Shown: positions 41,031 to 49,412 of the stretch, piece by piece | Numbering within the stretch: position 1 is the first letter of the stretch | Layout: every line of letters starts with the position of its first letter | IMG/VR virus record: IMGVR_UViG_3300049629_000715 | Coordinates: 1-61,346 of that record | DNA: 61,346 nt | Reading direction: 5' to 3' (one strand) | Source: a virus | Notes under the pieces: model-generated | The model's database searches: none | What the model was told of the DNA's origin: nothing | Seen by the model: only the letters and a program-made list of their open reading frames with translations | Translations under genes and position numbers: made by a program

Positions 41031-42142
41031 GATTTCACATTCTTGGATTACCGCATACTGTTACGAATAAAGAATTTGTTGCGTGCGCTTATACGCAGAA
41101 AGTTCTGAAATTTGGGAAAATGATGAAAGACCTCGGACACGAGATCATTCATTACGGCCACGAAGATTCAGAGCTTATGTGCGACGAGCATGTCACAGTT
41201 CTGACCAACGACGATTTCCAGAAAAGTTATGGTTCCCACGACTGGAAAAAAACCTTTTTCAAGTTTGATACTGGCGACCATGCGTATCAAACCTTCTACG
41301 CCAACGCGATTCGGGAAATTGCAAAGCGAAAACAACCGAACGATTTTCTTCTTCCATTTTGGGGATCAGGAGTCAGAGCAATTTGTGACGCTCACGGCGA
41401 CATGATCGTTGTAGAACCGGGAATCGGATACGCTGGAGGACATTGGGCGCGGTGGAAAATTTTTGAATCCTACGCGATTTATCACGCTTATTGCGGATTA
41501 GAGTCTGTAGGAACTTGCCGCCAAGATTGGTATGAAGTTGTTATTCCGAACTATTTCGACCCCAAGGATTTTGAATACAATGAAAACAAAGGCGATTACT
41601 ATCTTTATCTTGGCCGAGTTTATGGCGGCAAAGGATGCGAAATCGCATTTCAAGCGGCAAAGCTGGCAAATGTTAAATTGATCGTCGCCGGACAAATTGA
41701 ACAAGGCTACAATCTGCCAGACCATGTGGAATATGTCGGCTACGCCGATTCAGAAAAAAGAAAAAACCTGATGAGCAACGCCAAGGCATCTTTCATCCCT
41801 TCGCAATACATTGAGCCGTTCGGAGGAGTTCAAGTTGAAAACCTTTTCTGCGGGACTCCAACGATAACAACTGACTGGGGAAGTTTCGCGGAAAACAATC
41901 TTCACGGAGTCACCGGATACAGATGCCGAACGATGGGGGATTTTGTTAGAGCGGTTCAACTAATTGAATCAGGAATGATAAAATCAAAAAATTGTCGCCT
42001 ATGGGCTGAAAACTTCTCTTTGGAGAGAGTTGGCAGGCTTTATGAGAAGTATTTTAAGGATGTTCTGGATGTTTATACTGGCAAAGGCTGGTATGCAGAT
42101 TGCAATGGTTTAACTCCTTTGATGAAAACATATCCGTATTGA
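41027..42142 (+). CDS. GT4-like glycosyltransferase, 371 aa
   Basis: The ATG at 41027, overlapping the previous stop, is preferred over 41006. A GT-B layout is visible. The N-terminal Rossmann half begins FHILGLPH. The C-terminal donor half has YLGRVYGGKGCEIAFQAAKL, VKLIVAGQ, YVGYADSEKRKNLMSNAKAS and PSQYIEPFGGVQVENLFCGTP, the EPFG-x-x-x-x-E motif of GT4 enzymes. Substrate is unknown. With the following FkbM methyltransferase and second GT4 it may decorate phage structures or host glycans. Confidence 0.85.
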   Translation: MRFHILGLPHTVTNKEFVACAYTQKVLKFGKMMKDLGHEIIHYGHEDSELMCDEHVTVLTNDDFQKSYGSHDWKKTFFKFDTGDHAYQTFYANAIREIAKRKQPNDFLLPFWGSGVRAICDAHGDMIVVEPGIGYAGGHWARWKIFESYAIYHAYCGLESVGTCRQDWYEVVIPNYFDPKDFEYNENKGDYYLYLGRVYGGKGCEIAFQAAKLANVKLIVAGQIEQGYNLPDHVEYVGYADSEKRKNLMSNAKASFIPSQYIEPFGGVQVENLFCGTPTITTDWGSFAENNLHGVTGYRCRTMGDFVRAVQLIESGMIKSKNCRLWAENFSLERVGRLYEKYFKDVLDVYTGKGWYADCNGLTPLMKTYPY

Positions 42143-42148
42143 TAAAAT

Positions 42149-42730
42149 ATGAAATTTGATTTTGTTGATATCGGAACAAGCGATTTTGATCTCGGATATG
42201 GTTCAGTTGGCTTGCAGTCGAGCCATCTTCTTATTGAACCCGTCAGCTACTACCTTAACAGGATTCCTGAAGCGGAAGGAGTTGTGAAAATAAATGCGGC
42301 AATATCTGATCGTGACGGAGAAGGGGATGTGTATTATTTAAGCGAGGAAACAATCGCAGAATTAAAATTGCCTTTTTGGGTCAGAGGTTGCAATCGGATT
42401 AGCAGTCCGCATCCGACATTGGTAAAAATACTAAATGGTCAAGATGCGTGGAGCATTCAAAAAATTAGAACGATAAAATTTTCAACGCTGATTCAGGAAT
42501 TGAAAATTGAGGCCATCGGGAGCTTGAAAATCGACACAGAAGGACTTGATCATATTGTCTTGAGTGGCGTTGCTGATTGCATCGATTCAGGACTATCGGT
42601 TGATCGCGTAATGTGCGAGTGGGTTCCTGCTTTCGGAAACACAGAACAACTTAAAGAACTATGTTTCAGATTGTGGAATTATTTCCCGAAACAAGAATTA
42701 AAAGGCGAAGACATTTATCTGACAAAATGA
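42149..42730 (+). CDS. FkbM-family-like methyltransferase, 193 aa
   Basis: The start F-V-D-I-G-T-S-D is the SAM-binding loop. L-I-E-P-V-x-x-Y, I-N-A-A-I-S-D and I-G-S-L-K-I-D-T-E-G-L-D-H-I-V-L follow, the usual order in FkbM sugar or glycan O-methyltransferases. It is flanked by two glycosyltransferase genes and overlaps the second by 4 nt, which suggests methylation of the transferred sugar. Confidence 0.85.
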   Translation: MKFDFVDIGTSDFDLGYGSVGLQSSHLLIEPVSYYLNRIPEAEGVVKINAAISDRDGEGDVYYLSEETIAELKLPFWVRGCNRISSPHPTLVKILNGQDAWSIQKIRTIKFSTLIQELKIEAIGSLKIDTEGLDHIVLSGVADCIDSGLSVDRVMCEWVPAFGNTEQLKELCFRLWNYFPKQELKGEDIYLTK

Positions 42731-43632
42731 AAAATATATTATTCTTTACTCAAAATCGATGGGCCTTTGGATCGTTACATCACGGACTCGCAAAGGAGTT
42801 ATGGAAACATGGCATCTACGCGAATCTTTTGGATTGGACAGTCGAATACAGCCAAGAGGAATTCAAACTTCTCCGAGATTCATACGATGTTTTCGTAACG
42901 ATGCCGGATGCCGTTCTTGCTCTCCATTACAAATATGGCGTAGAACTGGAACGCATTGTTGCCGTAGCTCACGGGCAATGGGACATCCTTCTCGCCAAAC
43001 AACAAGCCGATCAAGACTTCTACCCGAAGCTGAAAGGTTTCGGGGTCATTAGCAATATATTGAAAAGAAAATGTGATGAATGGCAAATCTCAAGGATTCC
43101 TGATGTCGTAGAACTCGGGATTCACACAAAGACTTATCGTTTCCAATTGCCGGAATCTTTGGGTGTTGTTGGATACGCAGGATCAGGAGAAACAAGGAAT
43201 TGGTATGGTGAGGAAATTAAAAGGCCAAATCTGGCTGAACAATCAGTTCTCGGAATTGAAGGATTAACCTTCAAGAAGCATCAGTTCTACAACCATCTTT
43301 GTATGCCCGGATATTACAAAAGCGTGGATGCTGTAATAATGTCCTCAATAGAAGAAGCAGGAGGACTCCCAATGATGGAGTGTGCCGCCGCTGGCCGATT
43401 GCCGCTCGGAACTCCTGTGGGCTATTTTGAAGAGAATGCACCGCAAGGCGGAGGCATCCTTTTACCTCTTGATGAAGCGGCATTTGTTCAAGAGGCCCAA
43501 GTGCAGTTGAATTTCTATCAGAAAAATAAGATGCAATTTATCGGTAGATGCAAAGAAATAAAAGAATATGCGCTTGAAAATTACGATTGGCGTGTGAAGA
43601 TTGCGCCATGGATCAAGCTATTTTGTGAGTGA
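42727..43632 (+). CDS. GT-B (GT4-like) glycosyltransferase, 301 aa
   Basis: The start at 42727 (ATGA overlap) is chosen; a longer frame would overlap the methyltransferase by 70 nt. A Rossmann-type N-half (NILFFTQNRWAFGSLHHGLA) and a donor half with ISRIPDVVELGI, VVGYAGSGE, YKSVDAVIMSSIEEAGGLPM-M-E and AAAGRLPLGTPVGY are visible. The last block has the E-x-x-x-x-x-M-E of GT4 enzymes. It is the third gene of a sugar-modification cluster. Confidence 0.8.
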   Translation: MKNILFFTQNRWAFGSLHHGLAKELWKHGIYANLLDWTVEYSQEEFKLLRDSYDVFVTMPDAVLALHYKYGVELERIVAVAHGQWDILLAKQQADQDFYPKLKGFGVISNILKRKCDEWQISRIPDVVELGIHTKTYRFQLPESLGVVGYAGSGETRNWYGEEIKRPNLAEQSVLGIEGLTFKKHQFYNHLCMPGYYKSVDAVIMSSIEEAGGLPMMECAAAGRLPLGTPVGYFEENAPQGGGILLPLDEAAFVQEAQVQLNFYQKNKMQFIGRCKEIKEYALENYDWRVKIAPWIKLFCE

Positions 43633-43936
43633 AAAGATTAACAGCGAAGAGGCGTTTTTACTGCGTGAGTTTTTCTGCGAAATGATCGCCATAGCCTTAT
43701 ATGACGCAACAGATAATACAAAATATAAAAGTATATATAAACAGCAGGAGATTGATAGGGATAAAAGATTAGCATTAAAATGGATTGCAGGAGACAAAAA
43801 TTCCCCTTTTCCTTTTGAAGAAGTTTGTCATGCTGTCGGAATAGAACCGCAACCAATAATTGATATAATAAATAATGAGGAAAGATTATCCAAAGTGGAC
43901 ATGCGAGCCGTGCGCGATGATTCACAGTTCGAATAA
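43625..43936 (+). CDS. Hypothetical protein with phage-type WIAGD...FPFEEVC motif, about 103-111 aa
   Basis: The start is uncertain: GTG at 43625 gives an 8-nt overlap with the glycosyltransferase, while ATG at 43601 gives 32 nt. The middle reads W-I-A-G-D-x-x-S-P-F-P-F-E-E-V-C-x-A-V-G-I-E-P, a layout I recall from small uncharacterised phage proteins, possibly transcription-related. The end is charged. No further assignment. Confidence 0.6.
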   Translation: MSEKINSEEAFLLREFFCEMIAIALYDATDNTKYKSIYKQQEIDRDKRLALKWIAGDKNSPFPFEEVCHAVGIEPQPIIDIINNEERLSKVDMRAVRDDSQFE

Positions 43937-44054
43937 AAAAAAATCAGTCATTTGCTGGCATTACGGAAAGTGTGATGTCTGCCAAAAAAACGCAGTTGTA
44001 ACCGAACCAAGAGACTTCGGGCATTTTCCGAACTGGTTCAAAAAAGGAAAATAA
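43917..44054 (+). CDS. Small zinc-knuckle-like protein, 45 aa
   Basis: Overlaps the previous gene by 20 nt. Contains C-W-H-Y-G-K-C-D-V-C-Q, with Cys13, Cys19 and Cys22 that could form part of a zinc site. Basic overall. Precedes an AATA-type leader. Real coding is suggested by the Cys pattern but remains tentative. Confidence 0.45.
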   Translation: MIHSSNKKKSVICWHYGKCDVCQKNAVVTEPRDFGHFPNWFKKGK

Positions 44055-44058
44055 ATAA

Positions 44059-44376
44059 ATGAGCGACACACCAGAGACAGATCACCTTGAAGACCAGCTT
44101 GGAAGCGCGGCAAGGTTTTCTCATCCGATTATATGGAGGCACGCACGGCAATTGGAACGCGAGCGCGACGAGGCGAGGAAAGAAGCAGAAGAACAGGCGA
44201 GATTGCTCGGAATGAGCGCACAGCGTGAATCCGATCTTCTCGGGAAACTCGAAAGAATCAAAAGAGCCGCTGAAAATGTTATACTTCAATGGGATTCGCC
44301 ATCATGGAAACTCACAGAACCAACAGCAGGCGTCATATATCGCTTGCGTGACGCTTTAGAAATGGAAAGCCAATGA
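44059..44376 (+). CDS. Hypothetical coiled-coil protein, 105 aa
   Basis: After the leader AAATAAATAA, the protein starts M-S-D-T-P-E-T-D, a head common among small phage proteins, then forms a long charged coiled coil (about residues 28-75) and a short C-terminal helix (AGVIYRLRDALEMESQ). It overlaps the next gene by 4 nt. Function unknown. Confidence 0.6.
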   Translation: MSDTPETDHLEDQLGSAARFSHPIIWRHARQLERERDEARKEAEEQARLLGMSAQRESDLLGKLERIKRAAENVILQWDSPSWKLTEPTAGVIYRLRDALEMESQ

Positions 44377-44624
44377 ACCTGCTCGAAAAAGCATCCAACT
44401 TCGCCAAAAGCGCACTCATATTCGTAAAAGCAGGAATGCCGTGCAACGATGAGCCGGAAATAGCCAGACGCTTACGCATTTGCTCGGACTGCGAACATTT
44501 CGATCCCTACGCTTACAAGAATATGGGTGAGTGCCAAATCTGCCATTGCAATATGGAAATCAAAAGCATCATGGCTACCGAATCCTGCCCAAAAGGAAAA
44601 TGGGAAGAATCCCAATATGAGTGA
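44373..44624 (+). CDS. Zinc-ribbon-like small phage protein, 83 aa
   Basis: Cys clusters C-S-D-C (about 37-40), C-Q-I-C-H-C (about 54-59) and a final C-P-K-G-K-W (about 72-77) fit a short zinc ribbon found in many uncharacterised phage proteins. The ending CPxGKW is highly characteristic in my memory. It overlaps the next gene by 8 nt. Possibly a DNA- or protein-binding adaptor. Confidence 0.7.
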   Translation: MNLLEKASNFAKSALIFVKAGMPCNDEPEIARRLRICSDCEHFDPYAYKNMGECQICHCNMEIKSIMATESCPKGKWEESQYE

Positions 44625-44898
44625 CATCCCAACAGAACGGGAATGTGACCTCACTGTCGCCGGAACAATCTGCATTCTTACCCTCAAACAACTCCTGTTA
44701 GATTACGAACACCTCGCCGCTAAACACGACATCGTTCCCTCTCCCGTTCTGCATAATGTCATCGACTCTTCGATTGACGAAATGGTAAAAATTTTCAAGA
44801 CCAGCACCATCCTAAACGAAATATTTATCGGCATGGTTATGGAGACAGTCAGAGACCGACAAACCAACGGAAACACACCATCAATTCACGCGAATTGA
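44617..44898 (+). CDS. Hypothetical protein, 93 aa
   Basis: The ATG at 44617 is preferred over an ATG 90 nt upstream inside the zinc-ribbon gene. The product is helical (LTVAGTICILTLKQLLLDYE, DEMVKIFKTSTILNEIFIGM) with no motif. It is the last gene before the gap that precedes the packaging genes. Confidence 0.5.
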   Translation: MSDIPTERECDLTVAGTICILTLKQLLLDYEHLAAKHDIVPSPVLHNVIDSSIDEMVKIFKTSTILNEIFIGMVMETVRDRQTNGNTPSIHAN

Positions 44899-45053
44899 AC
44901 GCGAATACAGGGGATACATAAGGGGATTTTGGGTGAACATGTCAAGAAAATAATTGACAGACCCGAAAACAATAGATAACCTTTTGAATAAACCAATCTT
45001 GTTAGATCATACATCACAAGAATTTATCAATAATATCGGTGAACAATCAATAA
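44899..45053 (+). promoter_or_regulatory. Intergenic gap before the packaging genes; possible promoter region
   Basis: This 155-nt non-coding stretch is one of the two largest gaps. It holds a consensus-like TTGACA at 44954-44959, but the segment 15-18 nt downstream (GATAAC/TAACCT) is only a weak -10. It is AT-rich near the HNH start. It is a plausible site for a late promoter, not demonstrated. I see no terminator. Confidence 0.35.
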
Positions 45054-45383
45054 GTGAACTTGAAAAGAAAAAAACCTCTGCGCTCTAGAGCGACATTCAA
45101 GAAGCGAACGCGCATAAGACTCGTATCCGAAGCTCACGGGAAGAAATTGCTTCAATATCAAATCCTGCGAAGAGAGTTTCTGATGGATAAAAACTACAAA
45201 TGCGAGGTCTGCGGACATGCAGGTGATCAGGTTCATCACAAAGAAGGGCGAGGAAAGAAACTTTGCGCTGTGAATACATTCTTGGCAGTCTGCGCCGGAT
45301 GCCATCGCAGGATTCATGACAATCCTGCTTGGGCGCGAGAGAACGGCTATCTAATCTACAATTTTACCAATGCCACCGCTTAA
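45054..45383 (+). CDS. HNH-like endonuclease next to terminase, 109 aa
   Basis: Translation would begin at GTG 45054. The motif C-E-V-C-G (about residues 50-54), V-H-H-K-E-G-R-G-K-K-L, A-V-C-A-G-C-H-R-R-I-H-D-N-P and a W-A-R-E-N-G-Y tail match HNH endonuclease and zinc-finger spacing. HNH proteins beside large terminases are known to help DNA packaging in several phages. It overlaps the small terminase by 14 nt, supporting that role. The start codon is the least certain point. Confidence 0.8.
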   Translation: MNLKRKKPLRSRATFKKRTRIRLVSEAHGKKLLQYQILRREFLMDKNYKCEVCGHAGDQVHHKEGRGKKLCAVNTFLAVCAGCHRRIHDNPAWARENGYLIYNFTNATA

Positions 45384-45957
45384 CAACAAGCTTCACGAAA
45401 AGTTTGCATGGCTGGTTGCCGAGGGCGATTCCCATACCGAGGCATACCGGAAGATCATGCCGCATGTCGCCTCGCCTCGCGTTCTTGCTCACAAGGTTTA
45501 TCACAGAGCTGATGTTAAAAGCCGGATTTCAGAAATCCGTCAAGAGGTTGCCACCCGATCCATTCTTTCGATATCGAGGAAGCGGGAAATCTTGCGCCAG
45601 ATGGTTGAAGGCACATTCCCAACCAAGATCGTCCGCAACCCAAATGGCAACATCGTGGCAGTATTCGACCGATTGGCCGCTCTCAATATGGACGCAAAGA
45701 TTGCAGGCGAATTTGCGCCAGAGCGCCATGAGATTATCGCTAACGACCTCCGCCTGACATTCAAAATTAAGGGACGGAATACCAATGCACCAGAGGACAA
45801 CGACATCATAGAGGCTGAAATCGTCGAAAGCCGAACCGATTCCGTTCCCGTCATAGAAGATGCTCCGGAAGATGAAAACTTCGGGACAGACGCAGACCTC
45901 TCGGCATTCGAGAATGCGCCAATCGACCCATCGCAACCGCAAATCGACACGCTTTAA
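45370..45957 (+). CDS. terS: Terminase small subunit, 195 aa
   Basis: The N-terminal helix-turn-helix region (FAWLVAEGDSHTEAYRKIMP, LAHKVYHRADVKSRISEI) and the middle helix (ISRKREILRQMVEG) follow TerS organisation: DNA-binding head, oligomerisation helices, then an acidic tail (about residues 138-195) for interaction with the large subunit. The gene ends with a 1-nt overlap on the large terminase. Confidence 0.85.
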   Translation: MPPLNNKLHEKFAWLVAEGDSHTEAYRKIMPHVASPRVLAHKVYHRADVKSRISEIRQEVATRSILSISRKREILRQMVEGTFPTKIVRNPNGNIVAVFDRLAALNMDAKIAGEFAPERHEIIANDLRLTFKIKGRNTNAPEDNDIIEAEIVESRTDSVPVIEDAPEDENFGTDADLSAFENAPIDPSQPQIDTL

Positions 45958-47834
45958 TGTCTATCCGACCAACATCACGCACAGTCGAAACGGCAATCAA
46001 CATCGCCACGAAAATACGCAAGGCTGTCGAGTCCGACGAAAAGATGGGAATGCTCTATGGAGCAGAAATCATCTTACGGGAAGGAACAAAGAATCCGCCA
46101 AACGAAATCGAACTGAACGAGAAGTTGTCTCGGCAAATCATTCTGCAGTTCGTGCAGAGCCTTCTAGACAAGGATCAGTTTGAAGCCAGCGCAACGATCT
46201 TATGGGGTCCGGATGTCTATGACTGGCGACCACGATCCAGCCGCGACACATGGCGATACTTATTTGACCACGACTTGGTTTTGGTTCAGGGAGCGGGAGC
46301 CATGGGTAAAACATTCGGTGCGGCGGCATGGTTCTACCTTGATTGGTTCCGTGATCCGTTTTACACCAACATCAAAGTGATCTCGCTGACACGCGAACAC
46401 GCCGAAAGGAACATCTTTGCCAGCATTAAAAACTTTCACCGCATGGCTCTCGTCAAACCGGAATTTCAAAAGGCTGACGAGTTGGTTACCAGCATTCAAG
46501 CATCTTCTGACGCCAAGCAAGGCATCCACCTCGTCGCAATCCCTAAAGGCGAGTCAGGCCACGGAACATTGCGCGGGTTCCATCCGACGCCTCGTTTCAC
46601 TCAACCACACGGAAAATGGGGAAGGCTATCACGAACCCATGTTATTCTTGACGAGGCCGAGGAGGTGCCTGCCGGAGTTTGGGAAGGCGTCAATAACATT
46701 ATATCAACTTCGGATGTCAATGAATGCCGTGGGCGCATCAAAATCTTCGGCGCGAGCAACCCGAAAGACCGCACCAGCGACTTCGGCCAACGCTGTGAGC
46801 CAGTCAACGGATGGGGATCAATAGACTGCGAGGAAGATTTTGAGTGGGAATCCAAGGAGGGCTATCATGTTCTGCGGTTAGATGCCGCAAGATGCGAGAA
46901 TGTTGAACAGCAAAAGATCGTTTTTGCTGGATTGCAGACCTATCAAGGTTTCATGGGATACATGAGCCGTGGGCGCACGGCAGAGGCAATGACGATGGCT
47001 CGCGGATGGTTCCCCGAGGAAGGTCAGGCAATGATGATCATAACGCCTGCCATGATGAACAACGCTCTTGGGAATTTGCGTTTCATTGGCCCTGTTGTTC
47101 CGCTGGCCGCATTCGATCTTGCGTTGGAAGGCAACGATCAAGTGATATGCTCATACGGAAGGTTTGGCCTTTGCGATGGCTGGACAGACCAAGCCGGAAA
47201 GTTCCATGAATTCAAGTCGTCAAGGAATGCTTTACAACTCGATTCGCAGATTCCTTTCCCGAAGAGAGCTACGCTGGAGCAGACGCATGCAATTATCAAA
47301 TTTTGCAAAAGCATGAGGATTAAACCAAACTGGCTGGCTGTTGACCGAACTGGCAACGGATCAGGAATCCATGATTCGCTCTGCACCTTGTTTGGGCAAG
47401 AAGTGATGGGCGTCAACTACTCTTGGGCCGCATCCGAGACCAGAATCCTTGGTGAAGATAGCAAACAAGCCAACGAATTATATAACGGAGTTGTTACCGA
47501 ATTGCTGTTCGGATTAGCGAAATACTTGGAATTTGAATATCTCAAGATTAGTCCGGGGTTTCGCAATGAACAGCTTGTTCGCCAAGCCACAGGCAGACGC
47601 TATAAACAAGTTGGTCAGGGATTGGTCAGGGTCGAGAGCAAAGGAGACTATTGCAAGAGAACCAGATCAAGCAGCCCTGATTCTTTAGATTCACTTGCGA
47701 TCCTCGTTTATTTGATGCGTCAACGCTCCGGTTCAATCGCCACAATGACCGAGGAAAGCAAACGCGAAGCACCTATGGAAAAAAATCAGGAAAGCGTTGT
47801 TGACATGATGCAGTTTGTAGATTTTTCTGATTAG
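45957..47834 (+). CDS. terL: Terminase large subunit, 625 aa
   Basis: The ATPase has Walker A G112-A-G-A-M-G-K-T119 and Walker B I230-L-D-E233, with an F-G-A-S-N-P segment (about 264-269) as coupling motif. The nuclease half shows A-A-F-D387-L-A, A-V-D463-R-T-G-N-G-S-G and S-P-D-S-L-D-S-L near 575, the usual acidic triad. It is large but within family range. It lies immediately after TerS and should package DNA into the portal coded about 2 kb downstream. Confidence 0.95.
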   Translation: MSIRPTSRTVETAINIATKIRKAVESDEKMGMLYGAEIILREGTKNPPNEIELNEKLSRQIILQFVQSLLDKDQFEASATILWGPDVYDWRPRSSRDTWRYLFDHDLVLVQGAGAMGKTFGAAAWFYLDWFRDPFYTNIKVISLTREHAERNIFASIKNFHRMALVKPEFQKADELVTSIQASSDAKQGIHLVAIPKGESGHGTLRGFHPTPRFTQPHGKWGRLSRTHVILDEAEEVPAGVWEGVNNIISTSDVNECRGRIKIFGASNPKDRTSDFGQRCEPVNGWGSIDCEEDFEWESKEGYHVLRLDAARCENVEQQKIVFAGLQTYQGFMGYMSRGRTAEAMTMARGWFPEEGQAMMIITPAMMNNALGNLRFIGPVVPLAAFDLALEGNDQVICSYGRFGLCDGWTDQAGKFHEFKSSRNALQLDSQIPFPKRATLEQTHAIIKFCKSMRIKPNWLAVDRTGNGSGIHDSLCTLFGQEVMGVNYSWAASETRILGEDSKQANELYNGVVTELLFGLAKYLEFEYLKISPGFRNEQLVRQATGRRYKQVGQGLVRVESKGDYCKRTRSSSPDSLDSLAILVYLMRQRSGSIATMTEESKREAPMEKNQESVVDMMQFVDFSD

Positions 47835-47865
47835 CCAATAGATTCCATTTCTTTCAATAAATAAT

Positions 47866-48537
47866 ATGAAAATACAACAGCCAAGTAAAATTGAGAAAAT
47901 CGAAGTTGAAAAACTAATCCCCTACGCAAGAAACAGCCGAACCCATAGCGATGCTCAAGTGGCGCAAATCGCCGCAAGTATTCGTGAATTTGGTTTTAAC
48001 AATCCTGTCCTTATTGGGCCTGATAACGACATCATCGCTGGTCATGGCCGAGTATTGGCCGCAAGAAAACTTGAGCTTACAAGTATTCCTTGTATCAAAC
48101 TCGGACATCTTACCGAAAACCAGAAACAGGGATTTATTATCGCTGACAATCGTATCGCCATGAATGCCGGATGGGATGATGAAATGTTAAAACTTGAAAT
48201 AGCAAAACTAAAAAATGAAAACTTCAATTTAGATTTGATTGGTTTTTCATCAGCTGAATTAGATGTGATGATAGGATCATTAGATGGTGAAAAGGTAACA
48301 AATCTAAAAGATGAATGGACTGGCATGCCAGAATATGAGAAAAAGGAAATTTGTTTTAGAAATGTTGTAGTAAATTTTGATAATGCCGAGGATGTTACAG
48401 AATTCTTCAAAATAATTGGTCAGGATTTCACAGATAAAACAAAATCCATTTGGTTCCCTAAAAAAGAAAAAGATATTGTCATAGATACAATGTGGATTGA
48501 TGAAGAAGCAATTGACAATTCAGATGAACAGGAATAA
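47866..48537 (+). CDS. ParB/Srx-type nuclease-domain protein, 223 aa
   Basis: The N-terminal about 100 residues carry the ParB core: L-I-P-Y-A-R-N-S-R, F-G-F-N-N-P-V-L-I, and I-I-A-G-H-G-R62-V-L-A-A-R, then ADNRIAMNAGWDDE. The C-terminus (KSIWFPKKEKDIVIDTMW) is unlike ParB partition proteins and resembles those found with phage DNA-modification genes. It is followed by a TAGT-like glycosyltransferase overlapping by 14 nt, suggesting DNA-targeted modification rather than plasmid segregation. Confidence 0.85.
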   Translation: MKIQQPSKIEKIEVEKLIPYARNSRTHSDAQVAQIAASIREFGFNNPVLIGPDNDIIAGHGRVLAARKLELTSIPCIKLGHLTENQKQGFIIADNRIAMNAGWDDEMLKLEIAKLKNENFNLDLIGFSSAELDVMIGSLDGEKVTNLKDEWTGMPEYEKKEICFRNVVVNFDNAEDVTEFFKIIGQDFTDKTKSIWFPKKEKDIVIDTMWIDEEAIDNSDEQE

Positions 48538-49408
48538 CTACCCACAATTCCCATTATACATTCCATCTAAAGGGCGAAGTCAATTTATGATGACATCGCA
48601 GGCATTAACAAAAATGGGGGTTCATCATAATATAGTTGTCGAACCACAAGAAGTTAAAAAATATCAGAATGCCGTAAGGCAAATGAATTTATTAACAAAT
48701 GTAATTGAATTAGATATGTCGTATAAATCAAAATATGAATTATGCGATACTCATGGATTAAAAAAATCCACAGGATCAGGTCCGGCTCGTAATTTTATTT
48801 GGGATCATTCTATTTCAGAAGGTCACAAATGGCATTGGATTATGGATGACAATATTCGTGAATTCTGGCGAATGACTAAAAATAAAAGAATAAGAACTAC
48901 CTGTTGCGGTTTTTGGAAAGCAATGGAAGATTTCGTTTTAAGATATATCAATGTTGGAATGGCTGGTCCATGCTATTCAATGTTTGGATTTGGGCCAAAA
49001 GAACCATTTTGCACAAATACAAGAATTTATTCATGCAATTTAATCCGAAATGATATTCCATTTAGATGGCGAGGACGATATAACGAAGATACGATTTTAT
49101 CATTGGACATGTTAAAACAAGGATGGTGTACCATTCAATTTTATACATTTCTTCAAGGCAAAATTGCGACACAATCTATGACAGGCGGCAATACAACCGA
49201 AATTTATCAAGATGGCACAATGGATAAATCTAAAATGCTTGTTAGAGAACACCCTGATGTTGCAAAAGTCGTTTGGAAATATAAACGATGGCACCATTTT
49301 GTTGATTATACCCCATTCAAAAAAAATAAATTGATTAAAAAGAAAAATCTTAATATTGATCGATCTCCTAAAAATTACGGAATGAAATTAGTAACATTGG
49401 CTCAATAA
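48524..49408 (+). CDS. TET-associated-type (TAGT-like) glycosyltransferase, 294 aa
   Basis: GT-A features are visible: L-Y-I-P-S-K-G-R18, then F-I-W-D-H-S-I-S-E-G-H-K-W-H-W-I-M-D108-D109-N110 (metal-binding DDN), R-Y-I-N-V-G-M-A-G-P, and R-W-R-G-R-Y-N187-E-D189-T, followed by HPDV and HHFVDY. This pattern is that of the TET/JBP-associated glycosyltransferases predicted to sugar-modify hydroxylated bases in DNA. No TET is found here. It is coupled to a ParB-like gene and lies between terminase and portal. A longer start at 48497 is possible. Confidence 0.8.
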   Translation: MNRNNYPQFPLYIPSKGRSQFMMTSQALTKMGVHHNIVVEPQEVKKYQNAVRQMNLLTNVIELDMSYKSKYELCDTHGLKKSTGSGPARNFIWDHSISEGHKWHWIMDDNIREFWRMTKNKRIRTTCCGFWKAMEDFVLRYINVGMAGPCYSMFGFGPKEPFCTNTRIYSCNLIRNDIPFRWRGRYNEDTILSLDMLKQGWCTIQFYTFLQGKIATQSMTGGNTTEIYQDGTMDKSKMLVREHPDVAKVVWKYKRWHHFVDYTPFKKNKLIKKKNLNIDRSPKNYGMKLVTLAQ

Positions 49409-49412
49409 AATT

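Noticed and set aside
44954-44982. Sigma-70 promoter at TTGACA 44954
   Set aside because: The -10 element is poor at all sensible spacings, so it is not listed as a promoter on its own.
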